DNA of 64,000 bases, taken from Mesorhizobium huakuii (GTDB lineage Bacteria; Pseudomonadota; Alphaproteobacteria; Rhizobiales; Rhizobiaceae). A program made the translations under genes and the position numbers. The notes under the pieces were generated by a model, which had not been told where the DNA came from, made no database searches, and saw only the letters and a program-made list of their open reading frames with translations. Each line of letters begins with the position of its first letter. The stretch's first letter is position 1. Of the stretch, positions 29,042-37,872 are shown one piece after another. The stretch spans positions 124,001 to 188,000 of the forward strand of contig NZ_BSNY01000021.1 in the NCBI RefSeq assembly GCF_030160235.1, written 5' to 3'.

Positions 29042-29172
29042 GTTTCAGTCCGTCCCATCCGCAGGCGTTGCGGCTTCATGTGGGCGCCGAAACGCTTCGG
29101 CGCAACACTTTTCTCATCCGGCCGGTTTACACCGGCTTAAACCTACGATTCAGTCCGGCTTGAACCAGGACT

Positions 29173-29508
29173 TCACCAGGCACACAGCTTGGTGTTGGTC
29201 TGCGGGTTGTTCCAGCATGCGCCGTCGTCGCGGCTGCGGACGAACTGCCCCGGCAGCGGCACGTTGCGGCGACCGAGATTGACATAGCCATAGGCAAAGC
29301 CCGGCCCATCGATCTCCAGCACATAGGTCGGGTAACCCGGCGCCGAGATGCGGAAGCTGCCGGCATCATCGATCGCGCGATAGCTGCACGGAAAATACCC
29401 ATCATCCGAGGTGAAACAGCGCGCCCGCTTGGCTTGCGCCGAAACCGAGAACGCCAGAAGTGCCGCCGCGCACACGCCGCCACCGTAGAGCAATCTTCTC
29501 AAACTCAT
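29173..29508 (-). CDS. Exported hypothetical protein with paired cysteines
   Basis: A 111-residue protein with a signal peptide cleaved near AQA-KR (residue 26). The mature 85 residues hold four cysteines (ARCF, FPCSY, GACW, KLCAW) and aromatic-rich beta segments such as YPTYVLEIDGPGFAYGYV. No family recognised. AGGGGGA precedes a double ATG; I chose the second (29508). Likely periplasmic and disulphide-bonded. Confidence 0.6.
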   Translation of the reverse strand: MSLRRLLYGGGVCAAALLAFSVSAQAKRARCFTSDDGYFPCSYRAIDDAGSFRISAPGYPTYVLEIDGPGFAYGYVNLGRRNVPLPGQFVRSRDDGACWNNPQTNTKLCAW

Positions 29509-29617
29509 CATTCCCCCTGCCACGCGGCCATCATGGCCCCACGCGAGGAATTGGGCATGACGGCGAAACCGGGTCAAGCCACGGCAATCGACTGCAGGCA
29601 AAGTGGATAATTCTTTC

Positions 29618-30388
29618 CTAGCCGGCCCGCTTGGCGACAATGAAGATGCGCGGGAAGCGCAGCAGCACCTTGCCGTTCGCCATTCTGGGATAGGCCTGTT
29701 TGACCTTGGCCGTGTAATTATCCAGGAACATCTTGCGCTCGTCGGCGTCCAGCAGTTCGAGGAACGGCTTCAGCCCCGTCGATTTCACCCATTCGACGAT
29801 CGCCTCGGCGTCGGCCAGGGGATGGTTGTAGGCCGTATGCCAGATATCCAGCCGGTCGGAGAGCGGCGACAACAGGTCGTAATAGAACGACACCGGCGGC
29901 AACGGCCCGCGCGCCGCGCCCTTGAGCTTGTCGGCGAAGGGCATTTCGGCCGCGGTTTCCCGCATGACTTGATGCGAGGGCTCAAGCAGGTTGTCGGGCA
30001 TCTGGACGGCCAGCGCACCCCCGGGCGCCAGAAAGCCCATCAGCCGCTGGAACACCGCCGGATGCGTGGGCAGCCACTGGAACACCGCGTTGGCGAAGAT
30101 CACATTGACCGGTTCGGCCGGCTGCCAAGTCGCCGCGTCCGCTAGGTCGAAGCTGACATTGGGCAGGCGCGCCCTCGCCTTCTCGATCATGTCGGAAGAG
30201 GTGTCGAAACCGCTCACCGCGGCATCCGGCCATCGCTCGACCAGAAGCTCGGTCGAATTGCCCGGCCCGCAGCCTATGTCGACGACCCGGCGCGGGAAGT
30301 CGACCGGCACTTGGGCTGCGAGATCCCGCGCCGGCCGCGTGCGCTCATCCTCGAATTTCAGATATTGGGCGGCGGACCAGTCAGCCAT
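29618..30388 (-). CDS. tam: Trans-aconitate 2-methyltransferase
   Basis: A 256-residue class I methyltransferase with the Tam signature start [20 protein letters not shown], motif [13 protein letters not shown] near 35-46 and [10 protein letters not shown] near motif IV. Tam methylates trans-aconitate, an inhibitor formed from cis-aconitate, and so protects the citric-acid cycle. The length and the start motif match closely. It is separated from ettA by 64 bases and shares its direction. Confidence 0.9.
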   Translation of the reverse strand: MADWSAAQYLKFEDERTRPARDLAAQVPVDFPRRVVDIGCGPGNSTELLVERWPDAAVSGFDTSSDMIEKARARLPNVSFDLADAATWQPAEPVNVIFANAVFQWLPTHPAVFQRLMGFLAPGGALAVQMPDNLLEPSHQVMRETAAEMPFADKLKGAARGPLPPVSFYYDLLSPLSDRLDIWHTAYNHPLADAEAIVEWVKSTGLKPFLELLDADERKMFLDNYTAKVKQAYPRMANGKVLLRFPRIFIVAKRAG

Positions 30389-30452
30389 TTGAGCTCCTCA
30401 TATCGTCTTGAGAATTCGCCGCCCCAATGCTCTACCGCTTCAGCGTGCTCCC

Positions 30453-32102
30453 TTACCGCGTCAGCCTTTTGTAGGTCATGCGGTGCGGGTTGACGGCTTC
30501 AGGCCCGAGCCGGCGGATCTTGTCCTGCTCGTAGTCCTCGAAATTGCCCTCGAACCATTCGACGTGGCTGTCGCCCTCGAAGGCGAGGATGTGCGTCGCC
30601 AGGCGGTCGAGGAACATGCGATCGTGCGAGATGATCACGGCGCAGCCGGCGAAATTTTCCAGCGCGTCTTCGAGTGCCGCCAGCGTTTCCGTATCCAGAT
30701 CGTTGGTCGGTTCGTCGAGCAGCAGCACATTGCCGCCGGTCTTCAGCATCTTGGCCAGATGCACGCGGTTGCGCTGACCGCCGGAGAGATTGCCGACCTT
30801 TTGCTGCTGGTCGCCGCCACGGAAGTTGAACGAGGCGCAATAGGCACGGGTGTTGGCCTCGAACTTGCCGAGCTTGACCACTTCGGCGCCGCCCGAGATT
30901 TCTTCCCAGACGGTCTTCGACGGATCGAGCTGGTCGCGGCTCTGGTCGACATAGCCGAGCTTGACCGTCTCGCCGACGCGGATCGTGCCGGCATCCGGCT
31001 TTTCCTGGCCGGTGATCATGCGGAACAGCGTCGTCTTGCCGGCGCCGTTCGGGCCGATGACGCCGACAATGCCGCCCGGCGGCAGCTTGAACGACAGATT
31101 GTCGATCAGCAGCGTGTCGCCAAAGCCCTTCGACAGGCCGTCGACCTCGATCACCACATTGCCGAGCCGCTCGCCATGCGGAATGACGATCTGCGTGTCG
31201 GTCGGGCGGCGGCTGTCGGCTGCGTCCAGCAGATCCTGGAAGGCCTGGATACGCGCCTTCGACTTGGTCTGGCGGGCCTTCGGGCTCGACTGGATCCACT
31301 CGCGTTCGCGGCCGATTGCGCGCTGGCGGGCGTCGTCCTCGCGGCCTTCCTGCTTGAGGCGCTTGGCCTTGGCTTCGAGATATTTGGTGTAGTTGCCCTC
31401 ATAGGGAATGCCGCGGCCACGATCGAGCTCGAGGATCCAGCCGGTGACATTGTCGAGGAAGTAGCGGTCGTGGGTGATGATCATCACGGCACCGGGATAG
31501 GCGCGCAGATGCTTTTCCAGCCACGCCGTGGTTTCGGCATCGAGATGGTTGGTCGGTTCGTCGAGCAGCAGAAGGTCGGGCTGGCGCAGCAGAAGCTGGC
31601 AAAGCGCCACACGGCGGCGCTCACCGCCCGAAAGCTTGGTGACATCGGCATCCTTGGGCGGGCAGCCCAGGGCTTCCATCGCCATCTCGACCTGCTGTTC
31701 GAGGTCCCACAGGTTCAGCCGATCCATCTCGTCCTGGAGCTTGGCCGACTCGTCGGCCGTCTCGTCGGAATAGTTCATCATCAGTTCGTTGTAGCGCTCG
31801 ATGATCGCGGTCTTGGCGGCGACGCCTTCCATGATGTTCTCGAACACCGTCTTGTTCGGGTCGAGCGCCGGCTCCTGCGCCAGGTAGCCCACGGTCGCGC
31901 CTTCGGCGAGCCACGCCTCGCCGCTCCACTCCTTGTCGATGCCGGCCATGATCTTGAGGATCGTCGACTTGCCGGCGCCGTTGGGGCCGAGAATGCCGAT
32001 CTTGGCATCGGGGTAGAAGGACAGATGGATGTTTTCGAGCACCTTCTTGGTGCCATAGGCCTTGTTGAGGCCGGCCATGTGATAGATGAACTGGCGTGCC
32101 AC
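30453..32102 (-). CDS. ettA: Energy-dependent translational throttle protein EttA (ABC-F)
   Basis: A 549-residue ABC-F ATPase with two nucleotide-binding domains and no membrane part. Walker A sequences are GPNGAGKS at 39-46 and again in the second half; signature motifs are LSGGERRRVAL and LSGGQRNRVHL. The ABC-F linker region (WIQSSPKARQTKSKAR) lies between. EttA binds the ribosomal E site and gates the first elongation steps according to the ATP/ADP ratio. Length and arm motifs match EttA rather than Uup. Confidence 0.95.
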   Translation of the reverse strand: MARQFIYHMAGLNKAYGTKKVLENIHLSFYPDAKIGILGPNGAGKSTILKIMAGIDKEWSGEAWLAEGATVGYLAQEPALDPNKTVFENIMEGVAAKTAIIERYNELMMNYSDETADESAKLQDEMDRLNLWDLEQQVEMAMEALGCPPKDADVTKLSGGERRRVALCQLLLRQPDLLLLDEPTNHLDAETTAWLEKHLRAYPGAVMIITHDRYFLDNVTGWILELDRGRGIPYEGNYTKYLEAKAKRLKQEGREDDARQRAIGREREWIQSSPKARQTKSKARIQAFQDLLDAADSRRPTDTQIVIPHGERLGNVVIEVDGLSKGFGDTLLIDNLSFKLPPGGIVGVIGPNGAGKTTLFRMITGQEKPDAGTIRVGETVKLGYVDQSRDQLDPSKTVWEEISGGAEVVKLGKFEANTRAYCASFNFRGGDQQQKVGNLSGGQRNRVHLAKMLKTGGNVLLLDEPTNDLDTETLAALEDALENFAGCAVIISHDRMFLDRLATHILAFEGDSHVEWFEGNFEDYEQDKIRRLGPEAVNPHRMTYKRLTR

Positions 32103-32307
32103 GCGCGCTTTCCCTGAAAAACTGACTTGATTGTCGATTTGAATGGAGGTTGGCCGCTATGTAGGCGATGCAGCGGCGTACGGCAATCGCTTTTGCCAGA
32201 TCAGGCCGAACACACGGACAAGTGTGCGCTGACCGCCGAAGTTTTCCACCGGCCACCAGGCGCGTTGAAATCTCCGGTTAACCCTTCCGCGTCAAAACAG
32301 GATCGGG

Positions 32308-33645
32308 GTGGAATCGCTGGCTGGCCGCGATTCCGGTAGAGAAAGCGGATCGACGGCAGTGCTGAACAGTTTCCTGCTCCTTGCCGAAGCGGTCGTCTAC
32401 TTCAGCGTCATGGTGACGCTTTTCCGCTTCCGCAAGCGCATTGGTCTCGGCGTCTTCGTCTGCGCGCTCGGCGTCATGCATTTCCTGGAAACCTATCTCG
32501 CCAGCGTCTTCTATGTCGCGCTGCCGTTCGGCCTGGTCTCGCCGGGTTCGGCGGTGCTGTTTTCGGGCAAGCTGGTGATGCTGCTCCTGCTCTACATCAA
32601 GGAGGACGCCGCCACCGTGCGCCAGCCCATCTATGGCCTGCTGCTCGGCAATGCGCTGATGATCGGGCTGGTGCTGCTCTTGCGCCTGCACGCCATAGCG
32701 CCGCTCCCCGACGGCAAGCTGCCCGATATCGGCTTCATCGACGAGATGGGCTGGCTGATGGTGTGGGGCACGACGCTCCTGTTCATCGACGCCATCCTGA
32801 TCATCCTGCTCTATGAAAGACTCGGGCGCACCCTGCGCAAGGCGCAATTCGCGCGCATCCTGATCTGCGTCGCCTGCGTGCTGACCTTCGACCAGGCGGG
32901 CTTCTTCACCGCGCTGCATTTCGTCGCCGGCGCGCCGATCGCGGTCTTCTTCGGCGGCTGGTTCGCCAAGATGGCGGCGGCGCTGGCCTTCAGCGGCATG
33001 CTCGTGGCCTACCTCAGATGGTTCGAGGCACGCGACATCGCGCTGCCGCGCGGCCTGACCGACATTTTCGAAACGCTGACCTATCGCGAGCGCTACGAAG
33101 CGCTGGTCGAGCATGTCGGCCGCGACGGCCTGACCGGCCTGCTTCATCGTGGCCGCTTCGACGCCGACGGCGAAGCCGCCGTCGAGGTCAGCCTGCGCAC
33201 GGCGAGGCCCCTCAGCCTGCTGATCATCGATGTCGACCATTTCAAGTCGATCAACGACCGTTTCGGCCATGCCGAAGGCGACAAGGTGCTGAAAGCGGTC
33301 GCGGCGCTGCTGCGCGAAGTGGCGAGCGCCGAAGACCAGGTGTTCCGCATCGGCGGCGAGGAATTCGCCATCCTCAGTTCGCGCCCGCATCCGGTCGCCA
33401 GGCTGTTTGGCGAAAGCATCCGCCACGCCGTCAAGGCATCGGCCGCGACCAGCCGTTTCGAGCTGACCGTCAGCGCCGGCGTTTCGACCGTCGGCGAAAC
33501 GACGCGCTGCCTTGCCGATCTGTTCGCTCTCGCCGACCAGCGGCTCTACAAGGCGAAGTCGACCGGGCGCGACCGCGTCATCGGCGAGCCGGGCGGCCAT
33601 GAGCCTGACGCCGCCATCGCCTGGACCAAGTCGGCGCAGTTCTGA
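32308..33645 (+). CDS. Membrane-bound GGDEF diguanylate cyclase
   Basis: A 445-residue protein with about six or seven N-terminal membrane helices (about 20-235) and a C-terminal GGDEF domain (about 265-425). The active-site loop is GGEEF at about 350-354, preceded by DVDHFKSINDRFGHAEGD, so it should be an active cyclase making c-di-GMP. No RxxD inhibitory site precedes the loop (the position reads SAED). It starts with GTG at 32308, five bases after AGGA; a second GTG at 32359 is possible. It is divergent from ettA. Confidence 0.87.
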   Translation: MESLAGRDSGRESGSTAVLNSFLLLAEAVVYFSVMVTLFRFRKRIGLGVFVCALGVMHFLETYLASVFYVALPFGLVSPGSAVLFSGKLVMLLLLYIKEDAATVRQPIYGLLLGNALMIGLVLLLRLHAIAPLPDGKLPDIGFIDEMGWLMVWGTTLLFIDAILIILLYERLGRTLRKAQFARILICVACVLTFDQAGFFTALHFVAGAPIAVFFGGWFAKMAAALAFSGMLVAYLRWFEARDIALPRGLTDIFETLTYRERYEALVEHVGRDGLTGLLHRGRFDADGEAAVEVSLRTARPLSLLIIDVDHFKSINDRFGHAEGDKVLKAVAALLREVASAEDQVFRIGGEEFAILSSRPHPVARLFGESIRHAVKASAATSRFELTVSAGVSTVGETTRCLADLFALADQRLYKAKSTGRDRVIGEPGGHEPDAAIAWTKSAQF

Positions 33646-33651
33646 TCTGGA

Positions 33652-33749
33652 GCAATTCCAGGAAAAGTGTGAACGGTTTTCCGTCCGGAATTGCGTCCAA
33701 ACAAAGGATTAGAGCGGTTCGCCGTTTCCATGAAACGATGAAACGCTCT
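33652..33749. repeat. Rhizobial two-hairpin mosaic repeat
   Basis: Module 1: arms GCAATTCC (33652-33659) and GGAATTGC (33687-33694) with inner GGAAAA/TTTTCC pairing. Module 2: AGAGCG (33711-33716) and CGCTCT (33744-33749) with inner GTTTC/GAAAC. I recognise this composite as one of the commonest intergenic repeats of rhizobia. It lies between convergent genes, and its end supplies the stop codon of the following minus-strand gene. Confidence 0.8.
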
Positions 33750-34359
33750 ACGATTTTCTCTGTCGCGCAATGCCGGTCAGCGTCGAGACCGCCATCAGGG
33801 CGATCGCCAGCCATTTCAACGCCGTGCTGATCGGTCCGGCCTGGATGTCATAGGCGATGAACAAAAGAATGCCCGGCACCAGCAGGCCGCACAGGATCAG
33901 CATGATGCGGTTGATCTGCCAGGACACTTTTGCGGCCAGTGCCTCATCGCTCGATGCGGGGATCAGCGCCGCGCGCACCGTCTTGCCGCCTACCAGAATG
34001 GCCGAGAGACGCATCGAGATCGGCAGGCCGAGCCCGATGATGAGAAAGGCGCAGGCGGCGAGCAGCAGCGAGAACTTCAGCGCGCTGGTTTGTGCCGGCA
34101 CCGGAAACAGCAGTGTCGCCAGCGGCAGGAATACGCCGAACATGCCGAGCGCCGCGATGGCGATGAAGATGGCCGCATTGACGATCGTGAACAGCTGGTA
34201 GGTGCCGGTGCCGATCGGCTCGGACAGTGTGCGCATGCGCGCCCACTCGGCGTCGCTATAGGAAAAGCCCGGCCATTCCATCCGGGCATCGTTGATCGAC
34301 ACCATGCCCTTGGCCCAGAAGGCCAGCCGCGCCAGCGCACTGCCTGTCATGCCATTCAT
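33748..34359 (-). CDS. Integral membrane protein of unknown function
   Basis: A 203-residue protein with a soluble N-terminal 50 residues and four hydrophobic helices (about 55-80, 92-115, 150-170, 178-196). I recognise no family. GGGGGC precedes the ATG; a second in-frame ATG lies three codons later. It follows the RNase T2 gene in the same direction with a 92-base gap. The TAG stop lies in the flanking palindromic repeat. Confidence 0.65.
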   Translation of the reverse strand: MNGMTGSALARLAFWAKGMVSINDARMEWPGFSYSDAEWARMRTLSEPIGTGTYQLFTIVNAAIFIAIAALGMFGVFLPLATLLFPVPAQTSALKFSLLLAACAFLIIGLGLPISMRLSAILVGGKTVRAALIPASSDEALAAKVSWQINRIMLILCGLLVPGILLFIAYDIQAGPISTALKWLAIALMAVSTLTGIARQRKS

Positions 34360-34451
34360 TGCCGCCCCCGTTCAATGATGCCCGGACAGCATAGCATCAC
34401 TTCACTGGCCGGCGACAGCCGCCGAGGGCGTGCCGGAAGCCTGCGGCGTCC

Positions 34452-35459
34452 TTACTGGAACCCGATCGCGTCGACGGTGCCTATCGGGCAACCGGCCTTG
34501 TTGGTCGGCACGGAGGCCAGCAGCAGGTCCTTGAGCGAAGCGTTCGGGCCGATCGGGCCGGCAAGGCCAAGCGTCAGTTCGCCGATCAGCCTGCGGCCGT
34601 TCGACGGATCGATGACGCAGGACACCCGCACGCGGTCCCCTGCCCCGGCGCCGAAGGCCTGGTCGAAGGCGCTGCGGATCTGGTCCGCCGTCAGCTTGCC
34701 GCCAATTGTCTTGGCGAAGAGATCGCGCACCGGCGAGGCGTTCACCTGTCGCATCAGGCCGAGCGCGTCGGAGAAGTATTCCTGCTGGCCCTTGCCGTAG
34801 CAGGTGCCGTGCTTGATCCATTCATGCCGTTCCAGCTGGGAGGCCGTGCCCGGCATCACCTGATCGAGCTCCTTGCGGGTGCCGGCGTCCAGATTGACCG
34901 GCGGCAGGTCCTTCCAGTGGGCCGGATTGTCGTTGGCCTTGTCGCTTGCCGGCACCTGGCAATAGAAATTGCCGTTCGGCTGCGGCCACAGCCCGTGCAA
35001 GGTGAAGTTGGTGGCGTCGAATTCGCTCGGGTTCTGCGCCCTGCATTCGGTCTTGCTCGACTTGGTCTCGCAAAACGCCGGCTGCCAGCTCAGCGCGAAG
35101 ACATATTCGGGTTTTCCCGAGGCGGCGGGCTTGCCTTGTCCCCCAGGTGCCGCCGGCACCGTCGCGGCACTGCTGCCCGAGATATGGCCGCAAGTGACCT
35201 TCACCCAGCGGCGCTCCGGATCGGCGCCCGGCACCTGGATCAGATAATGCGTCGGCGCGTCCTTGTTGCCGGCAAGCAGCTGATAGCTCTGTCCGGCTTC
35301 GGTCGAGACATTGCCGGGGTTCTTGCCGTTCTTGATGGCTTGCGTTGCCGGACAGGCAGCGTCGGCCACGAAGGTGCCGCTCATCTTGACCTCGGCCTGC
35401 GCAGCACTGGCCAGCGATACCGCCAGCATGGCCAATCCGAAAACGACACCAATGCGCAT
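34452..35459 (-). CDS. Secreted ribonuclease T2 with N-terminal extension
   Basis: A 335-residue exported protein: signal peptide cleaved near AQA-EV (residue 22), an extra domain of about 85 residues with Cys36 and Cys90, a Gly/Pro/Ala linker (99-116), then the RNase T2 domain. Both catalytic segments are intact: CAS I FTLHGLWP with His155, and CAS II HEWIKHGTC with His212, Glu213 and His217. RNase T2 cuts RNA through 2',3'-cyclic phosphates. The N-terminal module is not one I recognise; it could bind a surface or substrate. Free nucleotides from RNA would feed the pyrimidine pathway encoded further right, though that link is only inference. Confidence 0.88.
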   Translation of the reverse strand: MRIGVVFGLAMLAVSLASAAQAEVKMSGTFVADAACPATQAIKNGKNPGNVSTEAGQSYQLLAGNKDAPTHYLIQVPGADPERRWVKVTCGHISGSSAATVPAAPGGQGKPAASGKPEYVFALSWQPAFCETKSSKTECRAQNPSEFDATNFTLHGLWPQPNGNFYCQVPASDKANDNPAHWKDLPPVNLDAGTRKELDQVMPGTASQLERHEWIKHGTCYGKGQQEYFSDALGLMRQVNASPVRDLFAKTIGGKLTADQIRSAFDQAFGAGAGDRVRVSCVIDPSNGRRLIGELTLGLAGPIGPNASLKDLLLASVPTNKAGCPIGTVDAIGFQ

Positions 35460-35643
35460 GAGAAATCCCCGGCTGAAGAAGTGGGCGACAGACTGAAGCT
35501 GTCTCCATGTCAGAATTGCGATATTTTACGGGTCGAACGCAAGAAACATCGTCGCGCAAAAGCGTTTGCTGTGGATTGACGCAAAACCAGCTCCGGCGCA
35601 AACAAAGCCAACAACGACAAAATTAGGGGGAGAGCAGGCGGCC

Positions 35644-36573
35644 ATGCCTTTCAATCAGCAACGCATGGTCCGATCACCCACCGGCGCCGATCTCAATCTC
35701 CTCGTGAGAAATGCCGAAGTCCGGCCACGGGCCGTCATCCAGATCAACCACGGCCTGGCCGAGCATGCCGCGCGCTATGCCCGCTTTGCCGATCTCCTCT
35801 CCGCGCGCGGCTTCCACGTCTATGTCCATGACCATCGGGGGCACGGCGCGACCAAGGCCTCCGATGCTCCGCTTGGCAAATTCGCCGACAGGGATGGCCC
35901 GGCCAAGGTGATCGCCGATGTCGACGCCATCCATGATCTCATCGCCAGCGAATGCCCGGGCCTGCCGGTCATTCTGTTCGGCCACTCGATGGGCGCGTCC
36001 GTTGCACTGAACTACCTTCTGAACCACTCGCCCCGCCTCCATGCCGCCGCGATCTGGAACTGCGATTTTTCGCAAGGGATGCTTGGGCAGGTGGCGCTGG
36101 GCATCCTTGCCTGGGAGCGGATGCGGCTGGGCTCCGATGTCCCGTCCCGCCTTCTGCCGAAACTCACCTTTCAGGCCTGGGGCAAGGCGGTGCCCAATCA
36201 CCGCACGCTGTTCGACTGGCTGTCGCGCGACGAGGCCGAGGTGGCGAAATACATCGCCGATCCGCTATGCGGCTGGGATGCCACCGTGTCGATGTGGCGC
36301 GACGTGGTCTCGATGGCGCTCAACGGCGGCAAGGATGCCGGCTTTGCCGGAGTCCGGCGCGACCTTCCCGTCGCCATCGTCGGCGGCGACAAAGACCCCG
36401 CCTCGAACTACGGCAAGGGCATCACCCATCTTGCCAACCGCATGCGCAGGATGGGCTTTTCGAATCTCGTTTCAAAGGTTTACGCCGACACCCGCCACGA
36501 AAGCCTGAACGAGCTGAACCGCGATATCATCATGAACGATTTCGCCACCTGGGCCGACGGCGTGCTGAAATAG
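35644..36573 (+). CDS. Alpha/beta hydrolase (lysophospholipase/monoglyceride lipase-like)
   Basis: A 309-residue serine hydrolase of the Hydrolase_4 type. The nucleophile is Ser115 in GHSMG; HGLAEHAARY near residues 36-45 is the oxyanion segment typical of PldB-like lysophospholipases, and DTRHESLNE holds the catalytic His. No signal peptide. GGGGGAG stands upstream of the ATG at 35644; the open frame continues to 35566 without support. Confidence 0.85.
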   Translation: MPFNQQRMVRSPTGADLNLLVRNAEVRPRAVIQINHGLAEHAARYARFADLLSARGFHVYVHDHRGHGATKASDAPLGKFADRDGPAKVIADVDAIHDLIASECPGLPVILFGHSMGASVALNYLLNHSPRLHAAAIWNCDFSQGMLGQVALGILAWERMRLGSDVPSRLLPKLTFQAWGKAVPNHRTLFDWLSRDEAEVAKYIADPLCGWDATVSMWRDVVSMALNGGKDAGFAGVRRDLPVAIVGGDKDPASNYGKGITHLANRMRRMGFSNLVSKVYADTRHESLNELNRDIIMNDFATWADGVLK

Positions 36574-36696
36574 CGACCCGCATCCTTTTCGAACCGGCCC
36601 GTTGGCCTATTGCAAGGGCCGTGACAGCCGATGCCGGGCTTGATAGAGGCTCTGCTTTCGCCGCAATCATGGTGATTGCGGCAATCACGGTGATTT

Positions 36697-37872
36697 ATGG
36701 CCGAACCACCCCTGAAAGGCGTCCGCGTCGTCGAACTCGCCCGCATCCTTGCCGGGCCATGGGCCGGGCAAATGCTTGCCGATCTCGGCGCCGACGTCAT
36801 CAAGGTCGAAAGTCCCGATGGCGGCGACGACACCCGCAAATGGGGTCCACCCTTCGTCATGAGCCATGACGGCGAGAACCTGTCGGCCGCCTATTACCAC
36901 TCCTGCAATCGCGGCAAGCGCTCCATCGCCATCGATTTCTCGACGCCGGAGGGCGCCGAGACCGTGCGCCGGCTGGTCGCCACGTCGGACGTGCTGATCG
37001 AGAACTTCAAGCTCGGCGGCCTGAAGAAATACGGGCTCGACTATGACAGCCTGCGCAAGGTCAACCCGCGCCTCGTCTACTGCTCGATCACCGGCTTCGG
37101 CCAGGATGGGCCGTACGCGCCACGCGCCGGCTACGACTTCATCATCCAGGCCATGGCCGGCATGATGTCGATCACCGGCGAGGTCGAGCGCGAGCCGCAA
37201 AAGGCCGGCGTCGCCATCTCCGACATTTTCACCGGGCTTTACTCCGTCATTGCCATCCAGGCCGCGTTGCGCCATGCCGACCGGACCGGCGAAGGCCAGC
37301 ATATCGACATGGCGCTGTTCGACACGCAGATCTCGGCGCTCGGCAACCAGAACCTCAACTATCTCGTCTCCGGCAAGTCGCCGGTGCAGATGGGCAATGC
37401 GCATATGAACATCGCGCCTTACGAGGTGGTGCCGGTCCGCGACGGCCACATCATCCTGGCGGTCGGCAATGACGGCCAGTTCGCCAAATTCTGCGCCGCC
37501 GTCGGATTGGATGAACTGTCGACCAATCCGGACTTTGCGACCAATCCGGCCCGGGTCGCCAACCGGGTGAAGCTGCGCGAACGCATCGTCGAGGCGCTGA
37601 GCACGCTCGATCGCGACCCGCTACTGGCAAGGCTGGAAGCGGCAAGCGTACCGGCGAGCCCGATCAACACGATCGGCCAGATGTTTGCCGACCCGCAGAC
37701 GATCGCGCGCGGCATGCGGCTCGACCTGGATGACGGCCATGGCAATCTTCTGCCCTCGGTGCGCGCGCCGATGGTGATGTCGGGCACGCCGCTGGTCTAT
37801 GAGCGCCCCTCGCCGCGCCTGGGCGAACACACCGACGAAATCCTTGCCGAACTGGAGAGATCAGCGAAATGA
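36697..37872 (+). CDS. CaiB/BaiF-type CoA-transferase
   Basis: A 391-residue family III CoA-transferase. The N-terminal segment LKGVRVVELARILAGPWAGQ is diagnostic, and the catalytic Asp is Asp147 in GYDFIIQAMAG. The family moves CoA between carboxylic acids through aspartyl-CoA intermediates. The acid partner is unknown. It overlaps the following TPP-enzyme gene by 4 bases, so the two probably act in one pathway. Formyl-CoA:oxalate transferase pairs with a TPP enzyme in oxalate degradation, but the partner here does not look like oxalyl-CoA decarboxylase. Confidence 0.88.
   Translation: MAEPPLKGVRVVELARILAGPWAGQMLADLGADVIKVESPDGGDDTRKWGPPFVMSHDGENLSAAYYHSCNRGKRSIAIDFSTPEGAETVRRLVATSDVLIENFKLGGLKKYGLDYDSLRKVNPRLVYCSITGFGQDGPYAPRAGYDFIIQAMAGMMSITGEVEREPQKAGVAISDIFTGLYSVIAIQAALRHADRTGEGQHIDMALFDTQISALGNQNLNYLVSGKSPVQMGNAHMNIAPYEVVPVRDGHIILAVGNDGQFAKFCAAVGLDELSTNPDFATNPARVANRVKLRERIVEALSTLDRDPLLARLEAASVPASPINTIGQMFADPQTIARGMRLDLDDGHGNLLPSVRAPMVMSGTPLVYERPSPRLGEHTDEILAELERSAK

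Noticed and set aside
30408-32117. 569-codon open frame antisense to ettA
   Set aside because: Exact shadow of a strongly conserved gene; the translation is low-complexity Arg/Ala/Val/Leu-type sequence with no domain.
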